Shown in pieces: positions 24,323 through 32,115 of a DNA stretch of 64,000 nucleotides. The translations under genes were made by a program, and so were the position numbers. The notes under the pieces are model-generated. The model had not been told where the DNA came from and ran no database searches. It saw only the letters and a list, made by a program, of their open reading frames with translations. Within the stretch, counting starts at the first letter, position 1; each line of letters opens with the position of its first letter. The stretch comes from JBBRHQ01 sp963781345 (GTDB lineage Bacteria; Actinomycetota; Thermoleophilia; Solirubrobacterales; 70-9): contig CAWAFQ010000014.1 of the NCBI GenBank assembly GCA_963781345.1, positions 310,001-374,000 on the forward strand, given 5' to 3'.

Positions 24323-26995
24323 GTGCCCGACTCCCGCCGCGAAAGACTCGAGAAGACCACCCGCTATGACCCCTCCGAGGTCGAGCGGCGGGTGTTCGCC
24401 GAGTGGATGGAGGGCGGCTACTTCCATCCGCCGGCCGAGGGCAGCCCGGAGGAGAATTACTCGGTGGCGATTCCGCCGCCGAACGTCACCGGCGTCCTCC
24501 ACATGGGTCACGCGCTCAACGGCTCGATGCAGGACGCGCTCGTGCGGATGCAGCGGATGCGTGGTCGCAACACGCTCTGGATCCTCGGCACTGATCACGC
24601 CGGGATCGCGACCCAGGCGGTGGTCGAGAAGGAGCTGAAGGCCGAGGGGGTCTCGCGCCACGACATCGGGCGCGACGCCTTTGCCGAGCGTGTCTGGGAG
24701 TGGAAGGAGCACCACGGGTCGAGGATCGTCGAGCAGTACAAGCGCCTCGGCGCCTCCTGCGACTACGAGCGCGAGCGCTTCACCCTCGACCAGGGCTACG
24801 TCACCGCCGTCCACCGGGTCTTCGTCTCGCTCTACGAGAAGGGCTACATCTATCGCGACAATTACCTCGTCAACTGGGATCCGGGCTCGCGCTCGGCGAT
24901 CTCCGACCTCGAGGTGGAAAACCGCGAGGTCACCGACACGCTCTTCTCGATCGATTACCCGATCGAGGGCTCCGACCGCGTGCTGACGGTCGCCACGGTG
25001 CGGCCCGAGACGATGCTCGCCGACACCGCGGTGGCGGTCAATCCGGGCGACGAGCGCTACCGCGACCTGCTCGGAAGCCACTGCATCCTGCCGCTGGCAG
25101 GGCGCCGGCTGCCGATCATCGCCCACGAGCACGTCGACCCCGAGTTCGGCACCGGGGCGCTGAAGATCACCCCGGGGCACGACCCCAACGACTTCGAGAT
25201 AGGCCGCGCCCACGGGCTCGAGGAGATCAGCGTCATCGGCGAGGACGGCCGCATGACCGAGGAGGCGGGGGAACGCTTCGCCGGCCTCAGCGCCGCCGAG
25301 GCGCAGGAGGCGGTGGTCGCGGCGCTGCGCGAGGAGGGCGCGCTGCGCGCGGAGGAACCCTACACGCACTCGGTGCCCTTCTCACACCGCTCGGGCGAGC
25401 GGATCGAGCCGCTGATCTCGCTGCAGTGGTTCTGCCGCATGGACGAGCTGGCGGAGCCTGCGATCGAGGCCGTCGAGCGCGACGAGGTCAGGATCGCGCC
25501 GGCGCAGTGGAAGCGGGTCTACCTCGACTGGATGCGAGACATCCGCCCATGGTGCGTCTCGCGCCAGCTCTGGTGGGGCCACCGGATACCGGTTTGGTAC
25601 TGCGATTCCTGCGGCGAGACGATCGTCGCCGAGGCCGAGCCCGGGAGCTGCCCCGGGTGCGGCGCCGGCCAGCTGCGCCAGGACCCCGATGTCCTCGACA
25701 CCTGGTTCAGCTCGGCGATCTGGCCGTTCGCGACCCTCGGCTGGCCCGAGGACACAGCGGAGATGCGCGCCTTTTACCCGACCGACTTTCTCACCACCGC
25801 CCGCGAGATTCTCTTCCTCTGGGTCGCGCGGATGATCATGACCGGGATCGAGTTCGCCGGCGATATCCCCTTCAGCGACGTCTACGTGCACTCGGTGATT
25901 CAGGCCCGCGACGGGCGGCGCATGTCGAAGAGCCTGGGGACCGGAATCGACCCACTGCAGGAGATCGACGTCCACGGCGCCGACGCCCTTCGGTTCGGCC
26001 TGCTCGCGATGTCATCCACCCAGGACGTGCGCTACTCCGACGCCAAGGTCGAGCAGGGCCGCGACCTCGCCAACAAGCTCTGGAACGCGAGTCGGTTGAT
26101 ATTGATAAATATCACTGCGCCGCAGGACCAAGTTCCTGCGGCGGCTCGTGGAGGGGCGGCGTCGACCGATGCCCCATCCCTCGCGAATCCGCGGCAGGGG
26201 CCTGACCCTGCCGCGCTGTTCTTTGAGGGGCCTGACCCTGCCGCGCAGTTGGTGCTCGAAGATCGCTGGATCCTGTCTCGCCTCGAGCGAACGATCGAAT
26301 CGGTAACCGCGAAGCTCGAGGCCTACGACTTCGCCCATGCCGCCCAGGAGGCCTACTCGTTCCTGTGGTCGGAGTTCTGCGACTGGTACCTGGAGATCGT
26401 CAAGCCTCGGCTCTACGAGGGCGAGGCCGTGGTCTCGGCGGTGCTGCTGCGCTCGCTCGAGCGAATGCTCGCCCTGCTTCACCCGATCATGCCCTTCGTC
26501 ACTGAGGAGATCTGGAGCTTCCACCCGGCGCGCGAGGGGCACCTCGCCGTGCACCCCTTCCCGCGAACCGATGCGTCGCTGGTCGATGCCGAGGCCGAAT
26601 CCGCGGTCGAGGCCGGACTCCGGCTGACCCGGAGCCTGCGGGCCTGGCGCGATCTAGCCGGCGTCCCCGCTGCCGCGGTCCTCGAAGCCAGGGTCGATGC
26701 GGAGCCGCCGCCCGAGTTCGTCGGCCGGCTCTCGCGCTTTCGCTTCGGTGACGGCAGCGGCGAGGTCGTCGCTGCGATCGGACCGGTCGAGGTGCTGGAA
26801 TCGCCCGAGCTCGACGCCGGCGCGGTCGAGGTGCGCCTCGAGGCGCGCCGCCGGGAGCTGCGCTCCGAGGTCGCCCGCGCCGAGGGAAAGCTCGGAAACG
26901 AGCGCTTCGTAGCCAAGGCGCCGACGGATGTTGTCGAGGAGGAGCGGGCAAAGCTCGAGCGCTACAGGGCCGAGCTCGAGGAGCTCGGGGGTTAG
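24323..26995 (+). CDS. valS: Valyl-tRNA synthetase
   Basis: 890-residue class I synthetase that charges tRNA-Val. The HIGH-type motif is PPPNVTGVLHMGHALNG near residue 55, and the KMSKS loop is RRMSKSLGTGIDPL near residue 533. The CP1 editing region and a zinc site (CDSCGETIVAEAEPGSCPGC) are present. The anticodon-binding domain starts at LEDRWILSRLERTIESV, and the C-terminal coiled-coil tRNA-binding arm ends the protein. Between SRLILI and the anticodon domain there is an unusual segment of about 45 residues with palindromes and a repeated GPDPAA (see the repeat at 26097). The GTG at 24323 follows TAAACT by eight bases. The frame before it is non-homologous. A heptamer repeat spans the stop and leads into folC. 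Confidence 0.96.
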   Translation: MPDSRRERLEKTTRYDPSEVERRVFAEWMEGGYFHPPAEGSPEENYSVAIPPPNVTGVLHMGHALNGSMQDALVRMQRMRGRNTLWILGTDHAGIATQAVVEKELKAEGVSRHDIGRDAFAERVWEWKEHHGSRIVEQYKRLGASCDYERERFTLDQGYVTAVHRVFVSLYEKGYIYRDNYLVNWDPGSRSAISDLEVENREVTDTLFSIDYPIEGSDRVLTVATVRPETMLADTAVAVNPGDERYRDLLGSHCILPLAGRRLPIIAHEHVDPEFGTGALKITPGHDPNDFEIGRAHGLEEISVIGEDGRMTEEAGERFAGLSAAEAQEAVVAALREEGALRAEEPYTHSVPFSHRSGERIEPLISLQWFCRMDELAEPAIEAVERDEVRIAPAQWKRVYLDWMRDIRPWCVSRQLWWGHRIPVWYCDSCGETIVAEAEPGSCPGCGAGQLRQDPDVLDTWFSSAIWPFATLGWPEDTAEMRAFYPTDFLTTAREILFLWVARMIMTGIEFAGDIPFSDVYVHSVIQARDGRRMSKSLGTGIDPLQEIDVHGADALRFGLLAMSSTQDVRYSDAKVEQGRDLANKLWNASRLILINITAPQDQVPAAARGGAASTDAPSLANPRQGPDPAALFFEGPDPAAQLVLEDRWILSRLERTIESVTAKLEAYDFAHAAQEAYSFLWSEFCDWYLEIVKPRLYEGEAVVSAVLLRSLERMLALLHPIMPFVTEEIWSFHPAREGHLAVHPFPRTDASLVDAEAESAVEAGLRLTRSLRAWRDLAGVPAAAVLEARVDAEPPPEFVGRLSRFRFGDGSGEVVAAIGPVEVLESPELDAGAVEVRLEARRRELRSEVARAEGKLGNERFVAKAPTDVVEEERAKLERYRAELEELGG
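26097..26250. repeat. Palindromic in-frame insertion inside valS
   Basis: Within valS lie three inverted repeats in 120 bp: TGATATT/AATATCA (26097-26114), CGCCGCAGGA/TCCTGCGGCG (26118-26143) and GCGGCAGGG/CCCTGCCGC (26191-26214). A perfect 20-bp direct repeat GGGGCCTGACCCTGCCGCGC follows at 26197-26216 and 26227-26246. The AT-rich first palindrome stands out in this GC-rich gene. The frame stays open, adding about 45 residues at the junction of the catalytic and anticodon domains, where family members usually have a short linker. Confidence 0.75.
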
Positions 26996-27021
26996 AGGTC
27001 AGAGGTCAGAGGCCAGAGGCG
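26994..27021 (+). repeat. Four tandem copies of a 7-bp unit between valS and folC
   Basis: AGAGGTC, AGAGGTC, AGAGGCC and AGAGGCG in direct succession, starting within the TAG stop of valS. The units resemble a repeated Shine-Dalgarno core (AGAGG). Since 7 is not a multiple of 3, gain or loss of a unit would change the frame of anything translated through it. Confidence 0.75.
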
Positions 27022-27048
27022 TTCGACCCCGAGGCTTGCCTCAGCTCA

Positions 27049-28269
27049 CTGCAGCCGATCGGCTGGAAGCTGGGGCTCGAGCGGATGCACGCGCTGACGA
27101 CGGTCCTTGGCAAGCCGCAGCACCGCTTTGCCTCCGTCCACGTCGTCGGCACCAACGGGAAGTCCTCGGTGACGCGGATGATCGCGGCGCTGCTCGAAGC
27201 GCACGGGGTCGGCGCCGGCGCCTGCCTCTCGCCGCACGTCTCGCGCTGGTCCGAGCGGGTGCTGATCCACGGCGAGGAGATCGGCCCGGAGGCGTTCGCG
27301 GCCTCGGTCGAGCGCACCGCGGAGGCGGCCGAGGTCGTCAATCGCTCGCTCGATGCGGGTGAGGTCGTGACCCAGTTCGAGCTTGCGACGGCGGCGGCGT
27401 TCGTCGCCCTCGCCGCAGCGAGGGTCGGCGCCGGGGTGATCGAGGCGGGGCTCGGCGGGCGCCTCGACGCGACCAACGTCATCCCCTCGAAGGTCACCGT
27501 CCTCACCTCGGTCGGGCTCGACCACACCGACTGGCTCGGGGAGACCGAGACCGAGATCGCCGCCGAGAAGCTCGCAGTCCTGCGCGACCACTCGACCCTG
27601 GTCGTCGGGCGCCTCGGTGAGGAGGTCGCGGCAATTGCCGAGCGCACGGCGGCGGAGAGGGGGGCGAGGCTGGTGCGGGCACCCGAGGACCCCGGCGCCG
27701 GCATACCGGTGCGCGCCCAGGGGCCGTTTCAGCGCCGCAACTTCTCGCTGGCCTGCGCCGCCGCGGGCGCCTTTCTCGGCGAGCTCGACGCCGATGCCGT
27801 TCGAGAGGTCGGGTCAGGGCTCGAGATCCCCGGGCGGCTCGAGCGGATCGCCGAGGACCCACCGACCGTAATCGACGCCGCCCACAACGCCGACGGCGCC
27901 GCCGCGCTCGCCGAGGCGCTCCCCGGCATCAGCGAGGGCCGCCCGGTCATCGGCTGTCTCGCGATCCTCGCCGACAAGGACGCCGCGGCGATGCTCAGGG
28001 CGCTTTCCCCCTCGCTGGTGGCGGTGGTGTGCACCGAGCTCGATCCGCGCCGGCTGCTGGCGTCGGGCCGTCCCGGCGCCAGCGCCTGGCCTGCGACCGA
28101 GCTCGTCGCCCTCGCCGAGGAGGCCGGCCTCGCGGCCTCGGCCGAACCAGAGCCTGCCGAGGCCCTGGCGGCCGCACGGTCCGAGGCGATGCGCCGGGGT
28201 GCCGTCCTGGTGATCGCGGGCTCTCACCTGCTGCTTGCCTCCGCCAGGGAGACGCTGAGCTCACGCTAG
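27049..28269 (+). CDS. folC: Folylpolyglutamate/dihydrofolate synthase
   Basis: Mur-ligase-fold enzyme that adds glutamate to folates (and may join dihydropteroate and glutamate). The ATP-binding P-loop is VHVVGTNGKSSVTRMIAALL. Further family segments are GLGGRLDATNVI, TSVGLDHTDWLGETETEIAAEK, and the C-terminal domain with VIDAAHNADGAAAL. Homology starts before the first ATG (27085): SLQPIGWKLGLERM reads in frame from at least 27040, and the same frame is open back through valS. No ATG, GTG or TTG lies there, so CTG at 27049 is given as a provisional start. The valS-folC order is common in bacteria. Confidence 0.88.
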   Translation: MQPIGWKLGLERMHALTTVLGKPQHRFASVHVVGTNGKSSVTRMIAALLEAHGVGAGACLSPHVSRWSERVLIHGEEIGPEAFAASVERTAEAAEVVNRSLDAGEVVTQFELATAAAFVALAAARVGAGVIEAGLGGRLDATNVIPSKVTVLTSVGLDHTDWLGETETEIAAEKLAVLRDHSTLVVGRLGEEVAAIAERTAAERGARLVRAPEDPGAGIPVRAQGPFQRRNFSLACAAAGAFLGELDADAVREVGSGLEIPGRLERIAEDPPTVIDAAHNADGAAALAEALPGISEGRPVIGCLAILADKDAAAMLRALSPSLVAVVCTELDPRRLLASGRPGASAWPATELVALAEEAGLAASAEPEPAEALAAARSEAMRRGAVLVIAGSHLLLASARETLSSR

Positions 28270-28322
28270 GTGGTTGATTCAGAAACCCGCCGGACTCCGA
28301 GAGGGGCCGGCGCGGCGGCGCT

Positions 28323-28841
28323 TCAGCAGCGCCGGGCGACCCTGGACGCCGCCAGGCCCGAGTTCGGCGCGACGTCGTAGACGGTGCAGGCCCCTGTCGT
28401 CACGTGGTAGGTGAAGCCGCCCGGGTTGCCGATCGCGGCGGTCTTGAAGGTGATGTTCACCGTGTGATCGTCGGGCATGGCCACCGCGACGTTGGCGCCG
28501 AGGCGATTGCCCGCGTAGAAGACGCCGTACTTGCCGCCCTTGCGCTGGACGATCCACGCCTTCGGGGCCTTGAAGATGGCGATCGCCGGGGCGGCCCTTC
28601 CGTTGCCGACAGCCCTTCGGATGGAACCCGTGACCGAGATCGTGAAGACGAGTTTCCCGTTTGCACGCTTGACCGAGACGTGGCGGAGGTCGACATCGGC
28701 ATTCTGAAGCGAGGAGGGGGCATCGGTGATCAGGTCGCCGGGGGGATCCGAGATGCTCCCGGCCGCCGCCACCGAGGCCAGCGCCGCCGCCGCCAGAGCG
28801 GCCGCGAACCCACCTGCAAGCGTTCTCTTCCCCCGTCCCAC
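28323..28841 (-). CDS. Secreted protein of unknown function
   Basis: About 172 residues. The N-terminus GRGKRTLAGGFAAALAAAAL and the following Ala-rich stretch is a signal peptide. The mature part is beta-rich (LVFTISVTGSIRRAV, TVNITFKTAAIGNPGGFTYH, then VTTGACTVYDVAPNSG) with two cysteines, one being the last residue, that could pair. I do not recognise the family. The GTG at 28841 is supported by the signal peptide and by TATGAT six bases upstream; the frame to 28877 would add non-signal residues. Confidence 0.65.
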   Translation of the reverse strand: MGRGKRTLAGGFAAALAAAALASVAAAGSISDPPGDLITDAPSSLQNADVDLRHVSVKRANGKLVFTISVTGSIRRAVGNGRAAPAIAIFKAPKAWIVQRKGGKYGVFYAGNRLGANVAVAMPDDHTVNITFKTAAIGNPGGFTYHVTTGACTVYDVAPNSGLAASRVARRC

Positions 28842-28847
28842 GCAACG

Positions 28848-28853
28848 ATCATA
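28848..28853 (-). promoter_or_regulatory. Leaderless -10 box (TATGAT) of the secreted protein
   Basis: TATGAT on the minus strand, six bases before GTG at 28841. It is the closest match to the general bacterial -10 consensus among the leaderless boxes here. Confidence 0.55.
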
Positions 28854-28908
28854 ACCCGCCTCGGCGGCCGGCGCCACGGTTTCGTGGAGGCTGTGCGACG
28901 ATTCCGTC

Positions 28909-29028
28909 GTGGACCGCGAAGCCCGCTATGAGCTTCTTTCGATGATGGGCCTGGTCGCTGCGGTCGTCGCGATCGTGATCCTCGTCTTCTTCGGGATCGG
29001 GTTCCTCTTCGGGAGAACGTTCCTCTGA
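28909..29028 (+). CDS. Possible 39-residue single-helix membrane protein
   Basis: The reading frame from GTG at 28909 gives a short charged head (DREARYELLSMM), one hydrophobic helix (GLVAAVVAIVILVFFGIGF) and a tail LFGRTFL before the stop at 29028. The layout of one membrane helix with a polar N-terminus is typical of tiny membrane proteins. No ribosome binding site at the right distance and no TAnnnT box are visible, so the call is tentative. No function is suggested. Confidence 0.4.
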   Translation: MDREARYELLSMMGLVAAVVAIVILVFFGIGFLFGRTFL

Positions 29029-29089
29029 AAGGTCGCGACCGCCGCGCCGGGGCTGGGGTTGGCGCCGGCCGCGACGAAGTAGACTGCCC

Positions 29090-29095
29090 GTCCCG
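29090..29095 (+). promoter_or_regulatory. -10 box (TAGACT) upstream of the zinc-ribbon membrane protein
   Basis: TAGACT, 17 bases before the ATG at 29113. The leader between holds CCCGCC-AA-GGCGGG, a tight 6-bp hairpin, so this mRNA would carry a very short structured leader. Confidence 0.4.
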
Positions 29096-29112
29096 CCAAG
29101 GCGGGTGATCCC

Positions 29113-29916
29113 ATGCCCATAGCCCTCTTCGGCATCTCCAACAGCGGCCTCAACCTAGCCGTCAGCCTCTTCGTGCTGATGCTGGTCGTCGTCTGGCTGG
29201 CGCTGATCGTCTACACGTATCTCGACGCCCGCCGTCGGATCACCGATCCGGTTCTGGTCGCCTGCGCCACGGCAGCGTCGTTCTTCCCCTACATCGGGAC
29301 GATTGTCTACGTGATCGTCCGCCCACCGGAGTTCATCGAGGACGCCCGTGAGCGCGAGATCGAGATGAAGGCCTCGGCGCTGCGGGTGCGCCAGCTCACC
29401 GAGCTCTCCTGCCCCAACTGCGAGTACCCGGTGGAGAAGAACTTCCTGCGCTGTCCCAACTGCCAGCGCCGCCTCAAGGACCCCTGCCACTCGTGCGGCA
29501 AGCCGGTCGACCCGCGCTGGTCGCTTTGCCCCTACTGCGAGTCGGCCCTGCCGGGACGAGGGCGCCAGGACCGGGCGACGGAGGGGTCGCGCAAGGCTGC
29601 CTCGCGCCCCCCGGATGGCTCCGACCGCGTCCAGCGGGAGCGCGAGGGACCGCAGGAGCCGAAGCCGAAGCGGCGCAGCTCCCGCCGGCCCGAGCAGATG
29701 CCGGCGGAGGACGAGGAGAAGGAGATCAACGCCGCGTCCGAGCCGGAGCCGCCGAAGGCCAGGGAGTCCCGTGAGCCCTCGCGCAGGACCAAGGCGCAGA
29801 GCGGCTCACCGCGCCCCTCGCGCGAGCGCAAGCCGCCCTCGCGGCGCACCGCACCGGTTCCCGATTCCGGAGACGACGAGGAGCCCGCCGGTGACGGCGA
29901 GGCGCCCAAGAGCTGA
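29113..29916 (+). CDS. Zinc-ribbon membrane protein with charged disordered tail
   Basis: 267 residues. Two N-terminal helices (LAVSLFVLMLVVVWLALIVY and LVACATAASFFPYIGTIVYV) are followed by a double zinc ribbon (SCPNCEYPVEKNFLRCPNCQ, then CHSCGKPVDP and CPYCES) and a tail of about 110 residues rich in Lys, Arg, Glu and Pro that is probably disordered. Such proteins are common and uncharacterised; the ribbons may bind protein or nucleic acid at the membrane face. Its stop overlaps the ndk ATG by one base, so the two genes are coupled. Confidence 0.75.
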   Translation: MPIALFGISNSGLNLAVSLFVLMLVVVWLALIVYTYLDARRRITDPVLVACATAASFFPYIGTIVYVIVRPPEFIEDAREREIEMKASALRVRQLTELSCPNCEYPVEKNFLRCPNCQRRLKDPCHSCGKPVDPRWSLCPYCESALPGRGRQDRATEGSRKAASRPPDGSDRVQREREGPQEPKPKRRSSRRPEQMPAEDEEKEINAASEPEPPKARESREPSRRTKAQSGSPRPSRERKPPSRRTAPVPDSGDDEEPAGDGEAPKS

Positions 29917-30326
29917 TGTCGCGCACCCTGGTCCTGGTCAAGCCCGATGCCTTCGAGCGTGCCCTCACCGGCGAGGTGCTGTCGCGATTCGAGCGCAAGG
30001 GGCTTCGGATCAGGGCCCTGAAGCTGCTCATCGCTGACGAGGCGATCGCCCACGAGCACTACGCCGAGCACGCCGAGAAGCCGTTTTTCGGCGAACTCGT
30101 CTCCTTCATCACCGGCGGCCCCCTGGTCGCGGCGGTTCTCGAGGGCCCAGAGGCGGTTCCCGCCGCGCGAGGGCTGATCGGGGCGACCAACCCGGTCGAG
30201 GCCGCGCCGGGTTCGATCCGCGGCGACTTCGCCCTCGAGGTCACCTTCAACATGGTCCACGGGTCGGATTCGGACGAATCCGCCGAGCGCGAAATCGCGA
30301 TCTGGTTCCCGGAGCTCTCCGAGTAA
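29916..30326 (+). CDS. ndk: Nucleoside diphosphate kinase
   Basis: 136-residue enzyme that equalises NTP pools by phosphate transfer through a phospho-histidine. The active-site segment FNMVHGSDSDESAEREIAIW contains the catalytic His. The N-terminal TLVLVKPDAFERAL, with the conserved KPD, and the AxxHYxEHxxKPFF-type segment EHYAEHAEKPFFGEL are present. Length is normal. It starts in the stop of the zinc-ribbon gene, and its TAA stop overlaps the first codon of maf. Confidence 0.96.
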   Translation: MSRTLVLVKPDAFERALTGEVLSRFERKGLRIRALKLLIADEAIAHEHYAEHAEKPFFGELVSFITGGPLVAAVLEGPEAVPAARGLIGATNPVEAAPGSIRGDFALEVTFNMVHGSDSDESAEREIAIWFPELSE

Positions 30327-30868
30327 CCCTCGCCTCCCGCTCGCCGCAGCGCCGGGAGATCCTCGAGCGGCTTGGCATCGGCTTCCAGGTGCGTCCCGCC
30401 GACGTGCCCGAGCTCGGTGGCGGCGATCCCTTTCTCGAGGTGCCCCTCAATGCCCTCGCCAAGGCCAGGGCAGTGGCCGAGGCGGGGGCGCTGGTGATCG
30501 GTTGCGACACCGACGTCGTAATCGACGGGCGGGCGCTCGGCAAGCCGGCCGGCGCGGTTCGGGCACGCGAGTTCTTGGCGACGCTCTCAGGGCGAACCCA
30601 TCAGGTGCTGAGCGGGCTCGCTGTTCTCGGGCCGGGTGAGGAGCAGGAGCGAGTCGGCTCCTGCTCCTCGCAGGTCACCTTCCGTGAGCTCGGGAGCGAG
30701 GAGGTCGACCGCTACATCGCCTCGGGCGAGTGGCGCGACAGAGCCGGCGGCTACGCGATCCAGGGGCTCGGCTCGACCCTGGTCACGGCCGTCGAGGGCG
30801 ACGTCTCCAACGTGATCGGGCTGCCGGTCGGACTGCTGCTCGAGCTCGCACCGGAGCTGCTCTATTAG
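30323..30868 (+). CDS. maf: Maf-like nucleotide pyrophosphatase
   Basis: About 181-residue house-cleaning pyrophosphatase for non-canonical nucleotides. The signature TLASRSPQRREILERLGI lies at the very N-terminus, and GALVIGCDTDVVIDGRALGKP, SGEWRDRAGGYAIQGLGS and VSNVIGLPVG follow in normal order. The N-terminal motif lies upstream of the first GTG at 30389, so translation must begin earlier. The expected place is 30323, where GTAA overlaps the ndk stop. GTGA would give the common coupled stop/start, so one G-to-A change may have removed a GTG start. CTG at 30302 is the alternative. Confidence 0.85.
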   Translation, partial: VTLASRSPQRREILERLGIGFQVRPADVPELGGGDPFLEVPLNALAKARAVAEAGALVIGCDTDVVIDGRALGKPAGAVRAREFLATLSGRTHQVLSGLAVLGPGEEQERVGSCSSQVTFRELGSEEVDRYIASGEWRDRAGGYAIQGLGSTLVTAVEGDVSNVIGLPVGLLLELAPELLY

Positions 30869-30896
30869 TGCTGATTCACACGCCAATTGCCGCAAA

Positions 30897-30924
30897 TTGT
30901 GGGCGCGGAACCGTCCGCTAGACT
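30897..30924 (+). promoter_or_regulatory. Promoter of the mreB operon
   Basis: TTGTGG (30897-30902), a 16-base spacer and TAGACT (30919-30924) about 105 bases before mreB. Unlike the leaderless genes it has a -35-like element and a long leader, which leaves room for regulation. Confidence 0.5.
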
Positions 30925-31030
30925 TGTTTGAGCGCTTCGCCCGAAACGCAACCCGGCGACCCGCCAGGCGGTTCTCAACCGTCTGTTTGGAGAGCAGGGA
31001 CCTCCCCTATCGCAGTGACCCAACCCGATC

Positions 31031-32077
31031 ATGGGCGTACTCAGCTACCTCACAGGACTAGGCGGCCGCGACATGGCGGTGGACCTCGGCACGGCCAACA
31101 CGCTGGTCTACGTGCGCGGCCGCGGAATCGTCCTCTCGGAGCCCTCGGTGGTCGCCATCGACTCCCGTACCGGCGAGGTTCACGCGGTTGGGGTCGAGGC
31201 GAAGCGGATGCTCGGGCGGACTCCGGGAACGATCACCGCGATCCGCCCGCTCAAGGACGGCGTGATCGCGGATTTCGACGTCACCGAGCAGATGCTTCGC
31301 CATTTCATCAAGAAGGTCCACCAGAACCGATTCGCCCACCCGCGGGTGGTCGTCTGCGTTCCCTCGGGCGTGACCGGGGTGGAGAAGCGCGCGGTCGAGG
31401 AGGCGTGCCTCTCGGCGGGGGCTCGCAGCGCCTACCTGATCGAGGAGCCGATGGCGGCGGCGATCGGAGCGGGCCTACCGGTCGGCGAGCCGACAGGGTC
31501 GATGATCGTCGACATCGGCGGCGGCACCAGCGAGGTGGCGGTGATCTCGCTCGGCGGGATCGTCGTCTCGCAGTCGATCCGGGTCGGTGGAGACGAGCTC
31601 GATGAAGCGATCGTCAACTATTGCAAGCACACCCACAAGCTGATGATCGGCATGCAGACCGCCGAGGAGGTCAAGCTGGAGGCCGGCTCGGCCGCGCCGC
31701 TGCCGGAGGAGGTCCGCGCCGAGATCCGCGGCCGCGACCTCGTCTCCGGGCTGCCGAGCACGATCACGCTGAGCTCCGAGGAGGTGCGCGCGGCTCTCGC
31801 GGAGCCGGTCGGCCAGATCATCGCCGCGGTCAAGGACACACTCGATCGCACCCCACCCGAGCTGGCCGGGGACATCATGGACCGCGGAATCACGCTTGCG
31901 GGCGGCGGATCCCTGCTGCAAGGACTCGAACAGCGCCTGCGCGATGAGTGCCAGATGCCGTGCCAGCTGGCAGAGTCACCTCTGACATGCGTAGCGGTCG
32001 GATCGGGGATCTCGCTTGAGGAGTTCGAAGCGATCCACCGTACCAGCAAGAATTCAGGGTCGAGGCGAGTTGTTTAG
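31031..32077 (+). CDS. mreB: Rod-shape-determining protein MreB
   Basis: 348-residue actin-like ATPase that forms membrane-bound filaments guiding lateral wall synthesis. Nucleotide-binding motifs are present: phosphate 1 MAVDLGTANTLVYVRGRGIV, phosphate 2 SMIVDIGGGTSEVAVISLGG, and the adenosine motif DRGITLAGGGSLLQGLEQRL. CVPSGVTGVEKRAVEEA is the typical connecting segment. Length is normal. It heads mreB-mreC-mreD-mrdA-rodA, the complete elongation set. Confidence 0.97.
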   Translation: MGVLSYLTGLGGRDMAVDLGTANTLVYVRGRGIVLSEPSVVAIDSRTGEVHAVGVEAKRMLGRTPGTITAIRPLKDGVIADFDVTEQMLRHFIKKVHQNRFAHPRVVVCVPSGVTGVEKRAVEEACLSAGARSAYLIEEPMAAAIGAGLPVGEPTGSMIVDIGGGTSEVAVISLGGIVVSQSIRVGGDELDEAIVNYCKHTHKLMIGMQTAEEVKLEAGSAAPLPEEVRAEIRGRDLVSGLPSTITLSSEEVRAALAEPVGQIIAAVKDTLDRTPPELAGDIMDRGITLAGGGSLLQGLEQRLRDECQMPCQLAESPLTCVAVGSGISLEEFEAIHRTSKNSGSRRVV

Positions 32078-32115
32078 CTCCTCTTCAGCCCCTGCCTCCA
32101 GATTAGGTCGGAACC

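Noticed and set aside
30923..31605. Arg/Gly-rich open frame over the mreB start
   Set aside because: Out-of-frame shadow of mreB without hydrophobic or domain pattern.
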